Shown here one piece after another: positions 1 through 11,189 of a stretch of 64,000 nt of DNA (positions are counted from its first letter, which is position 1; every line of letters begins with the position of its first letter). Under the pieces are notes generated by a model. That model saw only the letters and a program-made list of their open reading frames with translations, was not told where the DNA came from and ran no database searches. The stretch covers positions 6,014,001-6,078,000 of the forward strand of contig CM082598.2 of assembly GCA_040954595.2 (NCBI GenBank), in the 5' to 3' direction. The stretch comes from Balanoglossus misakiensis. Taxonomy: Eukaryota > Hemichordata. The position numbers were made by a program, and so were the translations under genes.

Positions 1-266
1 TAAAGTGTTTTACAGTATGTACCTTTTAATCCCTTCAAATATTTGAATATGATTAATTCCATGATTGGTGGAACAAGAAACCACAGTTGATACCCCAAAA
101 AAGTATTGAGAAAATAACCCGAAGTTGGAGTTACTGAGCTTTAAATTGATTTCAATAATCTTCCAAGTGAAAATTGGCTGAAGCTCCTGTAGTAAGTTAC
201 CTGTTGGTAGTTTGACACAGATGACAATGTTTGACTGTTTATACATTTCTTTGTTTGATCTTTTAG

Positions 267-497
267 AGGAATATTCAAGCACTGCAGAAGAATCTAGAGA
301 TGGCACAGAAAAAAAAGAACTCGAATTGAAACAACAGCAAGATCAGCATGCCAGACAAAGTCAACTCATAGCAGGAAGACAACAACAACAGCAATTACAA
401 AGATTACAACAACAGAGAGCCCAACAGCAACAAGCAGTGCAAGCATAGCCAGCCAATATACAATCAACAACTCGGACATCTCTTACTTAGTCAACAA
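267..497 (+). CDS. Glutamine-rich protein, internal coding exon with two offsetting frameshifts
   Basis: A polypyrimidine-AG acceptor ends at 266 and a strong GTAAGT donor starts at 498. Read from 267 in phase 0, the exon begins RNIQALQKNLEMAQKK. It then continues only in a shifted frame (ELELKQQQDQHARQSQ, then Q-rich) after the eight-A run near 310-317. That frame hits TAG at 446-448. The original frame is open again from about 441 and ends YNQQLGHLLLSQQ exactly at the donor, in phase with the next exon, which starts with Gln codons. So one base appears lost in the A-run and one gained near 420-446. The charged, Gln-rich start suggests a coiled coil leading into a polyQ tail. I do not recognise the family. 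The shifts could be assembly errors or true decay. If the 446 stop is real, this would instead be a terminal exon. Confidence 0.55.
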
Positions 498-1704
498 GTA
501 AGTTGTCACAAAAATGTGTACAGTGAATATTTGAAACCCATGACTGAAACCCATATCACTCCTGGGAATCTTTAAGTGGGGAATAAGAAAATGTTTTTTC
601 TATAAAAGGAGCTTTCTTGATGTTATAAAATAACATGTTCTGTGTTATTCCCAAAATCATTATAATGTATTGGGGACCTGACTCATTGAGTTAGAAAGTC
701 ACACAGAAGGAATTCAATGCACAATTAGCCCAAAGCAGACCTAAATTACAGACAAAGAAATACAACAAATCTTGTCTCAGTCTTATTTTCATTTCTACTA
801 TTTTTTCCGTCATACTAGTGTGGAAGCACTGATGACAACCTCTGGTAGAAAGTTTAAAAGACCGACAACTGTCTTTTGCGCATGTGTGTAATTTCCCGTG
901 TACAAACAGAATGTTCAATCCAAAAGTTCTGCAAATATTGTGTTCATTGCATTCAAATAAGGGGCTGCCTTCCTTTCCTTCAATATTTCATGCACACTGT
1001 ATACATAGACTTCAGTTTTGTCCCTTCTTTTCACCCAGTTTGCTGTCTTTACCCAATCTCCAACACAGACTATGGTCGCTGCCATCTTGTCTGTTGCTTG
1101 GACAGCACACTGTCTTAAGACATTGACTGTATACAATTTTTGTAACCAGCGTCTCTGGTTTAGCACATTCACGTTAGACGATCGTCACCCTTTAACAAAG
1201 TCTGCTTAGAATTTCGATCACACAGTTTCCAAAATGCCTAGTACATCTAATAACATAGGGAATTAAAGCTGCAAACAGTGTTTGTGGGGCACAAGCAATT
1301 CCCAGGATTCCAACAGAATATCAAGGATTATCTGTTGTGGATGCTGAGATATGGCAAAAGTAGAGCAAACGTCACCCGGAGGTCACCCAAAATTTTGTCA
1401 AAAAACATTGATCCTAAACTGAACTATGTCCAACAAAAACTAGACTTCTTTCTTTATTGGTTAGCCTAAAATGAGGTGTGTACATAATTAATGAGGTCAA
1501 CATTGGTCAATGCGGTCCTGAAATTAACAATAATATTTTAGACGTGGCCTAAATCTATTCACCAAAGTACATTTACTTTATGCCTCCCTAAATTTCAGTC
1601 GGAGTGACAAATGTGAACAACGTTAAAGAGAGCTGTCTCCTGATACATTGCCACCTTCTGTGAAGTGACTTTAAAAAGAAAACCATTTTGTTGGCATTCA
1701 ACAG
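498..1704 (+). other. Intron between the two Gln-rich exons
   Basis: It is bounded by a GTAAGT donor at 498-503 and the acceptor TTCAACAG ending at 1704, and is about 1.2 kb long. Short open frames on both strands inside it (for example around 876-1209) overlap one another, show no recognisable domain and look like chance. Nothing else is visible. Confidence 0.45.
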
Positions 1705-1992
1705 CAACAGCAACAACAACAAGCTAGCTGTACACAAGCAACCATTCCACCACCACAACAACAACAACAACCAGCAGCAACACAACAAACATGGCAACAA
1801 CAACAGCAGCAGTTATCACAACAACAGCAATTACAACAACAAGAAGAACAGCTGTTACTAGGACATCAGCCATGGCCGCGACCACAGGTACCTCAGATAG
1901 GCTTGGCACCCAGCATGCAACAAACACAGCAACAATCAAGTAGTAGTCTGCTGGCTGATGACAGGAGATTTTTTGATATTCTGAATCAATAA
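1705..1992 (+). CDS. Glutamine-rich protein, C-terminal coding exon
   Basis: An open frame of 95 codons plus TAA at 1990-1992 follows the acceptor at 1704, in phase with the preceding exon. It begins with eight Gln codons (mixed CAA and CAG), then ASCTQ, a PPP-Q5 block, further long Gln runs, a segment GHQPWPRPQVPQIGL, and ends SSSLLADDRRFFDILNQ. Mixed CAA/CAG use and the non-repetitive C-terminus argue for real coding sequence rather than a simple repeat. The composition resembles polyQ tails of transcriptional co-regulators, but no family-specific motif is visible. The minus-strand open frame over 1724-2137 is the Val-rich antisense of the CAA repeats and is not a gene. Confidence 0.6.
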   Translation, partial: QQQQQQASCTQATIPPPQQQQQPAATQQTWQQQQQQLSQQQQLQQQEEQLLLGHQPWPRPQVPQIGLAPSMQQTQQQSSSSLLADDRRFFDILNQ

Positions 1993-2825
1993 ACTCATAC
2001 AGGAAACTGACTATAATGAACAGGAGACTGTTCATGCCTTCATTACCATTGTAACTTCTATGTACTAACTGAAACCCAGATGCCCAAGGAAATGTCAGAA
2101 ATTTCTCAAGGTATCCTGGAATTTTCAAATATTCCACACAGTCAAGTGTTGGGGATTTGTAATATTTATCATTCTCATCAGTATTTACTGTCTACAGACA
2201 CATCCATTCCAAAGCTATCACATAATTTTTAAAATTAATCGTTGTGAAACAGTTCCTAGTTCGATATTGCGAAAATTTCCTTCCGCGAAAATGTCCAGTT
2301 GTACAGTATGCAGCTGTATTTTTTCCTGCCTGATACCCCTTTGCTGGGAATTGTGATGTACCTAGGATCTCCCTTGAATGGTGATTGGGTATAACATTAT
2401 AGTGATGGCAAGGCTAATTTGAATTCAAAATGGTACCCATCCTTAATCACACATATGTATCCTTTAACCAGTCATTGGAAAAACAAAGTCTGTGATTGAC
2501 TTCAAGGAGACGCTAGACGTTTTTGGAGGCAAAGCAGACAAAATACAGCTATATACTAGACTAATATTTCATTAATGCCTGATCATTAAACTTGAGAATG
2601 TATCTCTAAAGTTGCTCTCTATCGCTCCCTCAGGGAAGAGAGCAATAGACAGAACTTTGATTGACAGAACTTCCAGTTGTGTACTTATCATTTGTATTCC
2701 CCAATCACAGACTTTGTGTTATTGGTCATTTATCTGTCCAATTCTGATACTCTTTTGTTCAGTTGAGCATTACACCAAAGAAGTCACACTATAACAGTGA
2801 CAATAAAACACTTGCAAAAACATGG
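1993..2825 (+). other. Probable 3' untranslated region with candidate poly(A) signal
   Basis: This non-coding sequence follows the TAA. The first canonical AATAAA on this strand is at 2802-2807 (ACAATAAAAC), so the transcript may end shortly after it. This is inference from position only. No other feature is seen. Confidence 0.3.
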
Positions 2826-3857
2826 ATTGCTCAGGTCAGCCTATCTGGTTACAGATTACCTGTGAACCAACTAATCCAGTTATAATGAATGTGTTTCGTT
2901 ATATACAGAGAATTGTAGGTTGTATGAGACGTGTTAATATTACACTCTAGCATGGGGCAATGTTCCTACGTGTATATTTATCATGTGAAAGCCACCAAGT
3001 CACCACCTCTTGATGTTCATTTTTTATTTTTTTGTTGTTGAATAATTTGTTATGATCTGATTGCTGGAAATTGAATTAAAGCTGAACCTACAGCATATGT
3101 GGGGACAAAACATGTTTACACTTCCATGTAGTTATTTCTGTTACAGCCAAACAATTAAATAACACAATTATAACAAAATTAACGAAACTCACCCCAGGGC
3201 TATCACTAATTTGAAGGGATGCTGATCCAGAGTTAATGTTTCATTTGGGAGTCTAACAGTGTTTTGAAATGTCACATTGTAATTTGAAAGTTTAGGCTTG
3301 GGTAGTGACAATGTCATTACATTGTTGTGTACAAAATTTGAATGGAGCTCTATGAAAAGAGAAAAGTGGTGTGTGGAAAAAATCAGTCTCTGTGCTAATA
3401 TCAAGTGCCTTCATTCGACTCTCAAGGAAAGTTTGGTAAAACAATTAACTTTTTCTGTGTCAGCATTATTGGGAAAGATTAAGCCCACACATGTATTCAA
3501 TTTAGATAAAAATGGAAAATTACCATCAGCCTATTTTCTTAGCACTCTCACCTTTCGCCCAATTCCCTGTGTAGACATCCAATTTTCCAACAGGAAACAA
3601 TGGATTTGAACCGAACCATTTGTTCACTTGAACATATATGTAATATCTGTATGAATGTAACACCTGTATTCTTTGCAGTCATCATTTAATCATTTATTCA
3701 TGAGAACACCTTTCTAGTAGTGATAGAACTTACATTCTATTTGTTGATCTCAATTATATGCAAACCACCAGGATGTTTCATTTGACTAATGAACTCAAGT
3801 AATGCGCCACCATAGTGTAGATTGCTGATATAAAAGGACCCCATGCATATACTTAGT
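2826..3857. other. Non-coding stretch, nothing identified
   Basis: AT-rich sequence. A 103-codon frame at 3298-3609 (+) lacks splice-site context, domain signature and biased composition, and a 71-codon frame overlaps it on the other strand. I see no support for a gene. Confidence 0.5.
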
Positions 3858-4180
3858 CAGTTCACCTCTATATCCAGACCGGCCACATGTATGAACTGAA
3901 GATGTCTATGTTCAATTTCAGGTTAGTTTTCCTTGTACTTTACCTGTAGCTTGAAGCTTTTTATATTGGTGCATTCTACTGGCTCATTTCAGCACAAGAA
4001 ATTGGTGTCTGAACTTGCATCAAGTCTTCAATTGTACTTCTGTATTTTTCACTTGCATGAATTTTTGTGTATTCTGCTGTAGGTGAACTCCCATACATGT
4101 GTGTAATTTAGCAGTTCACCTGTGTAGCCAGACCGGCCACACATATGAACTGATGATGTCCCTCTTCAATTTCAGTTAAG
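3858..4180. repeat. Two diverged copies of a ~68-bp sequence, about 254 bp apart
   Basis: The copies start at 3858 and 4112. Both contain CAGTTCACCT, CCAGACCGGCCACA, ATGAACTGA, GATGTC and TTCAATTTCAG in the same order. The CAGTTCA and TGAACTG parts of each copy are inverted complements about 40 bp apart, so each copy could fold. The origin is unknown; old SINE or foldback remnants are possible. Confidence 0.55.
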
Positions 4181-4199
4181 AAATGTTATAGGCCTATGT

Positions 4200-5340
4200 C
4201 TTGTGAAACCTTTAAACCATTTTGGTGTGTTTTGTAGTGAACGGCGACACCCGTGACAAGTATGTTAGAATCAAACTATTAGATGAATGTGAAGAAATAC
4301 AGTCTGTTATAAGGAAGTGACTGGAGTGAAGGAGACCTCGTACGACGAAAAGTACTTTAATAGACTCAAAATGCACTCAAATTACAATCGAGATATAATG
4401 CATTTATATATGCTTAAAAAGGTAAATTAATGAATGGTGTCAACAAAATAAACGTTCATGATACGTTTAGAACATTTTCTCGTCCAGCTAGGGGGTTCAA
4501 CGTCATAAAGAAAGTTCACTATTCAAATGCAAATAAAGTCATTAAAGAGTCCTCATCTCTTCTATCCAGTGACCATAGTTGCCAAACGATTAAAATCACA
4601 TGTTTTTAATATCAATATTCACATACACTGCTTTTTACTTTTCTTGAATTTCCTAACATTTTTTTATTTTAACAAAAACATGAGCCTTTCATGACCACTT
4701 ATTGACTTTCGAAAATATTTCATGTAATCAGCCATTCATTTTATGTGTGTGTGAAGAATGACCCCCTGAGGCTGTTGAATCATGTATAGTGCTGAAGGGG
4801 AGGGGGGACACCATTCCTCAATTTTTTTCCATTTTGCCTCAGATGCTAAGTTGGTATTTTCCACATATTGCTTTTTGTACTGAGAATTACTCAGTTCTTA
4901 AGAAGAGCTTTTGACTAACATTTCATTGTACTTACAAGACTGCCAGAGTATGTAAATATTATATGCAGCATTAGGAAGGAATATCTTTAATATTTTTATT
5001 TCAACAATTTTCCTATCATGATAAATAAGTAGACAGATATATCATATTAGGATTATTGCATACTTAAAATAAATATTCTGATAAAATGAGTGCTTTTGTT
5101 TGTCTCTTTGATTTCAGGTAAGGATCAGTATTTGTTGTTGCTTTTCCAGCACAGATTCCAATCAGAAGGCAATTGTGATGACCAGTATGTTCTGTCTGAT
5201 TGAAGTTTGAGTTTTCTTAGGACCTGAATATCGCTCCAACAAATTGTCTGCTTTCAGATGTGGAGTTAAACGCTGTTGATAGTTTTGGCTATTCTGTTCT
5301 CTCACTTTGACTGTTCTGTTCTCTGTTTTTGTCTGTTCTT
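4200..5340. other. Non-coding AT-rich stretch, nothing identified
   Basis: There are no long frames, no RNA gene signatures and no clear repeats. A G-rich run occurs at about 4795-4808. Several TTTCAG strings look like splice acceptors but no open frames adjoin them. Confidence 0.5.
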
Positions 5341-5347
5341 GTACACA

Positions 5348-5930
5348 TTAGCTGGAAACTACTGGTCAGATTTCTTTGAAAATTGGTATGCATATATCTT
5401 CTGCCAACATCACAGAGCTCTATAAGTTTTGACCTTATATCGTGAATTTTCTACTTTTTATGACTTTTGTCATTTTTTCCACATCTTCTATGAAAGTGAT
5501 TGGCCGATTTCTCTAAAAAAAATCAGTATAAAGCTTCCTAAAGGTGATCTTTGTTTGTTTTTTTCAAATTGTTGCTAAGGTTTGCGTATTTGTAATTATG
5601 GGCCAAATTTTGCAATTTTTGGTCAAAAATCGTTTTCTCGGAAATCGCTTGTCAGATTGCTTTGAAAATTGGTAGGCATGTTTTCAGGGTTAAGCAATTG
5701 TGAGTTGTCTTAAAATTTTGCTGAAATGTGCATATTTATGTTCTTGAGGTAGGGCCTAACTGTTGCAATTTTTCGTCAGAAGTTTTTGTCCTTGAAACCA
5801 CTTGTTAGATTGCTTTGAACTTCGGTAAGCATGTTCCTTATACTGATTGATGCAATTTTGGTGATGTTTAAATATTTGAGTTTGGCAGTTTTGGGACAGT
5901 TTTTTGAAATTAGGTCATATCAGCTCGTGT
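5348..5930. repeat. Degenerate tandem repeat, ~150-bp period (first cluster)
   Basis: The phrase of type 'GTYAGATTGCTTTGAAAATTGGTAGGCATGTT' (split: GTCAGATTGCTTTGAAA + ATTGGTAGGCATGTT) recurs near 5363, 5650 and 5806. It is preceded by variants of 'TTGGTCAAAAATCGTTTTCT'. Copies are strongly diverged. The same family reappears at about 9130-9480, so it is an interspersed family with internal tandem structure. Confidence 0.55.
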
Positions 5931-5999
5931 GGTATTAGGTCAATAACAAAAAATTAAGTCCAAACGTTGGCCACGCATCCTACTTAGAGCACAAGTATG

Positions 6000-6890
6000 A
6001 AAATACGACCACTTTGTGTTACGTTACCTGCTTACATTAAGAAGTAACAAAGCCCACGAGTTAGGTTTTTAGAAAATTGGATCAAATTCATGATAAGTTG
6101 AATTGAATCAACGTTTATTCCAGCTGGTAGCACTTTATCGACCACAAAGTTGTTTTGTTAGATGGGTAAAATTTAAGACCACTCGACCAATGCAGTTGTC
6201 AAAATCGACGAAACAAATCGAGAAAATGGCAATTTGCGCTGTCGACATATTTCTTCTCCTGCCTCGAATTATCAATCCCATGAACCCCCCTCCCCCCCGA
6301 AAAAAATATATATCAATCAGGGATCATCACATAACTCGACTATGAATCGGACATGAAATCAAACTCGACGATGGAAAAGCAGCCGATTCCGAGATAAACG
6401 CATCCCGATAGGATGAGAACTCCGCCATGTGACTTCATCTAATTTCTCTGCAAACATGGGTGGGTTGTACGTTGGTAATGTGTTTACAAAGCAAAGTTAA
6501 GACATAAGTCCGAACATGACCGTGGTCCGAAGCTTGGACACTCTTATCAAACAGAGCAGTACAGTGTGTGGAGACACACCACCGGCCCTGCCACACTGAG
6601 CTGCAATATGCTCTTGGCTCGTAGCCGTCCCAGTCGGTAACAAGTCGTTACGGCACTTATTCTTATCGGTTCGGCCTTTAATGTACGCGACCCCGGCCGT
6701 TTAGGCCTAGCCGCAAACCGATTCTTCAATTTGCAGTTCAGTAAAGTTGGCGAACGGGATAGTCTGTTAACGGAAAACGCAGGCCAATGCACAGTGCTGG
6801 CGAACGGGACAAAAGGACGCAATAAAAGCGAGTGTGCTGTCAGATCAGTGGGACAACACGAATACATAACGTGTGGAAGGGCTAGGCCTA
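6000..6890. other. CpG-richer non-coding stretch with C-run/A-run junction
   Basis: CpG dinucleotides are visibly denser than in the flanks (for example about 6340-6480 and 6590-6730). A C-run passing into an A-run lies at 6286-6307. The minus-strand frame 6547-6966 runs antisense into the LINE and shows no recognisable domain. No promoter motif can be assigned. Confidence 0.35.
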
Positions 6891-7395
6891 ATATTCTCCC
6901 GAGAAAGTTCAATTCGTGTTCTGTCGATGTGAAATTGCGTTCATTTAATGCTTTTTGTAATAACATTTATGACTCTCATTTATGGTGCGATTTTAATTTG
7001 TATAATATCCGGAATATCATCGTATGTCACAATAATTCACTTGGAAGACTTCTTGGTCACCCCGGACACGAAAGTGCCTCTAAAATATTTGTTCTAAACG
7101 CCGTAAACTGCTTCTCCGTCATGAGAAGAAAAGTCGCTTTTAATTTTTCTGTTCGTCTCTGTACTAGTCCCATTGTTTTGATCAATCGTCTTGTCTCATG
7201 AGATATGCGCTTTTATGGACTACATGCCCACTGGATTGACATTTTACATTGATTCTTAAAACTATTATATTTTTACATTTATTTTATTTATTACTTTTCT
7301 AGTGTTTTTGTCAGTTTGTGTAACCTATTTCTATGGACGGTTGTGTCTGAAATAAAGATAAATAATAATCATAATAATAATAAAATAATAATTAC
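6890..7395 (+). mobile_element. 5'-truncated CR1/L2-like LINE: end of reverse transcriptase ORF and 3' tail
   Basis: Within a frame open from 6731 to the TGA at 7199-7201, the residues from about 6896 match the well-known C-terminal end of CR1/L2/Rex-type LINE polyproteins. The order is LPRKFNSCSVDVK, then F-N-FC, Y-SHLWCDF, NNSLGRLLG, H-SASKIFV, then the VMRRKVAF block. Such elements normally show 'CS..VK..LF..YC..Y...LW', 'AYN...R.LL...R..SAS.MFV' and 'RK..Y.F' in this order. Downstream are about 150 bp of AT-rich 3' UTR, AATAAA at 7351-7356 and a degenerate (AATAAT)n tail to about 7392, typical of LINEs that end in a microsatellite. Everything upstream of the C-terminal ~100 residues is missing, so this is a dead 5' truncation. 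Codons 6731-6895 are probably flanking sequence. Confidence 0.8.
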
Positions 7396-8731
7396 GATCC
7401 CGAGATTACGATAAGCATAGGGACATTATAACGAGCCAACGTGAAACTGACATGGAAACGATCGACAGTACGGTAGAGCACAGTGACTGTTGGTAGAGCG
7501 AGCGTGTTGCTGTGCGGGAGGCATTTACCATGTTTGTTTACAACACACACCGACATGACCTGTGGCCGCAGTTGCAGCCTCCTAAGCGACCTAACCCAAG
7601 CAGTTTACGATCTCGGGTATCGTGGTCTGACTGACCAAAATGACACAGAAAGAGAAACACATTAGGAAGTATTATAGCTCTGTTTCCTCGAAGTCGAATA
7701 AGTGTTCACAACACAAGGCACATCAAACCCGTTGCTCAGACATCGGAAGTTTGCAGTTCGCTTGCCTGGTTTGAAATGCGTGGCTGTGGTAGAAATTACC
7801 CACTGCGCCCCCCCCCCCCCCCGATTTTATTGTGTAGACAATGATGCACTCACACTCAAGAAGCAAATGAGATATTCTTTCGATTGCGATCATGTTCCAG
7901 AGCGTTCTAAAGAAATAAAATATGCAGCTGTAGCATGTATGCATATTCATAAGTGTGTCGTAATGCTAACTTTGGTATGTGATTGGGTAACAGGTCCTAC
8001 TCACCATAACAACAGGTGATCATTGACCCGTTTCCGGTGTGCGACGCCGGGTTTCGACCACTTTCCTTCTACTTGCCGCGGGATCAAGACGTCTTTTCGG
8101 TAGGCTCATAATTCAGTCATTGCTTTCAGTAAAATCGCCTATATAGCTACGTTACTGTCGCCCGATTGTTTTGTCTGGTATTGGGTGATTTGCAGCTATC
8201 CGTACAACACCTTGTAGTTGAACAGAAGTAGGTCTAATTCCAGAAACAATTCCGAGCTACGGGCGTGCAGCTAGCCATGCCTCTCGGCTATTCTGGGTAT
8301 GGCTGCGCTGGCTCCCGAATCAGGAGACCAGGAAGTCATAATCGAGAAAGTCTAGTCATTTTATAGGGTTATATTTTGTGAGAATGTTATTGCTAGGGCT
8401 CTTGCCTAAGCGCACGTAGGGCCGGTTTGTGATATTGAAATAATGGCAGCGCTGCAGAATTTTTAGTGTCAAAATAGTCGACCATACTGTCGAACGGTTG
8501 TGCCAAAATGGCACGTCTGTGTGGCGACATAAGGTACGGGTAGAGAAGGTTTTTCTCCGGAAAGTCTCTTTGCTGGTGGACGGAACGATAGTTCCATACG
8601 TATAGTCTTTGTTTAGCGGAAGGTCGGAAGACCACGGTATCTTTCCATACATAATTCATTACGTACTGTGAGGTTTTTATATGAGACAACTCGGTGTTTG
8701 CAAGTTTTTTTTTTTAATTTTACGGTTTAAA
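7396..8731. other. Non-coding, partly CpG-rich; poly-C tract
   Basis: No supported gene. A homopolymer C tract of about 15 lies at about 7808-7822. CpG density is raised at about 7430-7560 and 8030-8340. Two overlapping minus-strand frames of 98 codons (8356-8689) lack any signature. Confidence 0.4.
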
Positions 8732-8824
8732 CGTGGTTGGTGTATTTTCGCTTTTCTGTTTGTTTGTTTTTTTCGTAACCTTTTTACTGTTTACATGTGG
8801 TTGGCGTATTTTCGCTTTTCTGGT
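8732..8824. repeat. Short tandem duplication, 64-bp period
   Basis: GTGGTTGGTGTATTTTCGCT at 8733 recurs as GTGGTTGGCGTATTTTCGCT 64 bp downstream. There are two copies with few differences. Confidence 0.7.
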
Positions 8825-9129
8825 GAGATTTCCACCTCTCCATTGGCATACTTAAAAAATTATCCTAATTTGTATTGGGAAAACCGATAAAACCAAAACC
8901 ACAAATAAAGAAAATGTCTTAAACATTTTAACTCAGGCATTGTAATCTGTTTGTTGGTGATACCCCTTTTAGCTTTGAGAGATAACCAATTTGATGTTTT
9001 AGTAAAGCCAATTTTTTGACCAGGGTGACAAGCATTTTTTCTCCAAGAGTCGTGTTGCTTTGAAGCATACTTTTGTATGTGTGGTCCCAGTTGATGAAAA
9101 CCTGGTTGATGAAAAATGTGCATATTTAT

Positions 9130-9480
9130 AATTTTGTAGCAATTTTTGCCATTTTTGGTCAAAAATTGTTTTCTCTAAAACCGCTTGTGAGATTGCTTTC
9201 AAATTTTGTAGGCATGTTCCTTGGGGATAATTAAATGAGATATTTACAAAAATACTTGAAATTTACATATTTGCGTTTTGTGAGTGAAAGTTGTGGAATT
9301 TTTCATCAAAAATTATTTTCTTTCAAACTGCATGTCAGATTGCCTTGAGCTTTGGTAGGCATCTTCCCTGAAGCGATTGAAGTAAGATATTATACAATTT
9401 TGGAGAAAATACTGATTTTTCTGAAACTGCATATGGGATTGCTTTGAAATTTGATAGGAATATTCCAAAGGGTAACCTGA
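9130..9480. repeat. Degenerate tandem repeat, second cluster of the ~5.4-kb family
   Basis: Copies of 'GAGATTGCTTTCAAATTTTG-TAGGCATGTTCC' are seen near 9185, 9338 and 9437, with 'TTTTGGTCAAAAATTGTTTTC' preceding them. Spacing is about 100-155 bp. The cluster is homologous to that at 5.35-5.93 kb. Confidence 0.55.
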
Positions 9481-10178
9481 GTTTTGTCTGACTGTGTCGA
9501 TTACCATATACTGAGACTCACTAAGTACACTATATGTTTAAATTACTAGGGAGTTTAGAATCCAATATGGCCGCCATACGAAGTGGGACATTTTGTGTAA
9601 TTTGATTGATTTCTAAACTTGTCATATTTTAATTTCTCGATCTTGCAAATAAAAATAAAATGCCAAAAACTGAGTAACTTTCGTTTCTTCCCGCTTGTTA
9701 ACGTCATATGTTGGTGTTGCCCATTAAAGTCTTTTTCCTCCCACTGGGAAAGTGGCTAGAGTCAATCAGTGCATAATGGCAGCATTACATGGCACTGAAC
9801 AAATGGCAGGGGTGTTTACATCTCTTTATTTTTTTCACTTAAACCATTATAAATCTCTAACAGTATATGATAATATTGTGTATGCAACTTGGAGATGTGT
9901 TTCACTTCAGAGTTGGAATTTTTTTTAGTAAAGTCTGGGAAGTGACATGTCTTCAAAGTAACTGATGTTATCTGCTAAGAGCTGAATGCCCATGGGTGTT
10001 CTTTCCTAGATTTTATATTTTCTTAACATTTCATAGACCTGTGTATAATTATAATTTCAGTTATATATTCTAATTTGAGTTTAGGTAGAGTATGCATGAA
10101 ATTAAAGTAATTATTCTGTAATTACCCAACCAAATATGTTGTCTAACTAATGGATATTTTGATTGTGAATTTGCACAG

Positions 10179-10435
10179 GCAACATTATTGAAGTAGCATT
10201 AAGAGTAGTTGATAATATTGCAGAGCTTCTAACTGGAAAGAAGAGCTTAGTAAATTTATCAGCTCATAATATTCCTTTAACCAATGAACTTTATATGAAC
10301 TTGCACACCTGCGTTTAAGATACAGGGATTAATGTTCAGGAAACCTTACCAGCTCTAGTACATTTATTTGAGCCAGAAATTGAATTACCAAAAAAAATCA
10401 GTAATTTCATAAAGACACAGTCAGAAAAGAAATAG
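10179..10435 (+). pseudogene. Orphan exon, copy 1 (nonsense mutation)
   Basis: After the acceptor ATTTGCACAG (ends 10178) comes a coding-like frame starting NIIEVALRVVDNIAELLTG, then SLVNLSAHNIPLTNELYMNL. In this copy a TAA at 10316-10318 (GTTTAA where copies 2 to 4 have GTTAAA) stops it. The frame continues as INVQETLPALV, EIELPKKISNF to a TAG at 10433-10435. Reading on in another frame gives a further coding-like stretch (VRKEIEKASKEGRKVEYMKD) from about 10421, which suggests a second coding segment lies immediately downstream. The helical, Leu-rich composition looks like an alpha-helical repeat protein, but I cannot name the family. This copy lacks the poly-C tract of copies 2 to 4, so it may preserve the ancestral junction. 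Confidence 0.55.
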
Positions 10436-11189
10436 AGAAAGCCAGCAAGGAAGGGAGAAAAGTGGAATACATGAAAGACACAGTGTGCTTAAAATACGTG
10501 TGTGCAGTAAAACTGTATGGTGCAACGGCGTCCATTTTTATGATTTATAGCCAGCCAGTCTTTCCATGCATATCATACCAAAATTTAATATGAAATTCTT
10601 GTTAATGTTAATAGTCTACAAGGATAATACAGGTAACATGTAGAAATTAAACTATCCAACTTTCTCCACTTTTGATATCCGCTCGACACAGGCAAGCAAA
10701 AGGGCCGATCTGAGACTTTGATTTGAATGATGGCAATTTTTGCTGTCCAGAAGTAACTGTATAAAAAAATTTTGGTAGTAATATAAGCTTTATGATTGCT
10801 AAAATACACAAGAATTTAAATATTTCCACTTACTTCAGTGATTGAACTGATTTTCAGCAAATTGCAGTGTATAAACAAATATTGCCATCTAATGAAATGT
10901 CAACCCAATATGGCCGCCCATTTGCAATGGTAAAATGCTAGGTTTACCATATTTGAGCGCCTGGGAATTTAAATTATAATCCAGATATCAAAAACATAAG
11001 TCACTATCTGTATCTGCACATATATTGTTATATAATCTGAAAATTTCGTGAAAATTAGATCAAACATGATTGAGACACGGAACATCAAACATTGCAAATT
11101 TTCATATTTTACCATGGTGCCATGCAAAAATATAGAGATTTTTTTTTACAAGTTTAGATGATCTCCTGTAAAACTGAAAGAAGTAATCT

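Noticed and set aside
1724-2137. 137-codon Val-rich minus-strand frame
   Set aside because: It is the antisense of the CAA/CAG tract of the Gln-rich exon.
6547-6966. 139-codon minus-strand frame
   Set aside because: It is antisense to the LINE and its flank, with no recognisable motif.
6731-7201. 156-codon frame as an intact single gene
   Set aside because: Only the C-terminal ~100 residues match LINE reverse transcriptase ends. The first part looks like flanking sequence that happens to be open.
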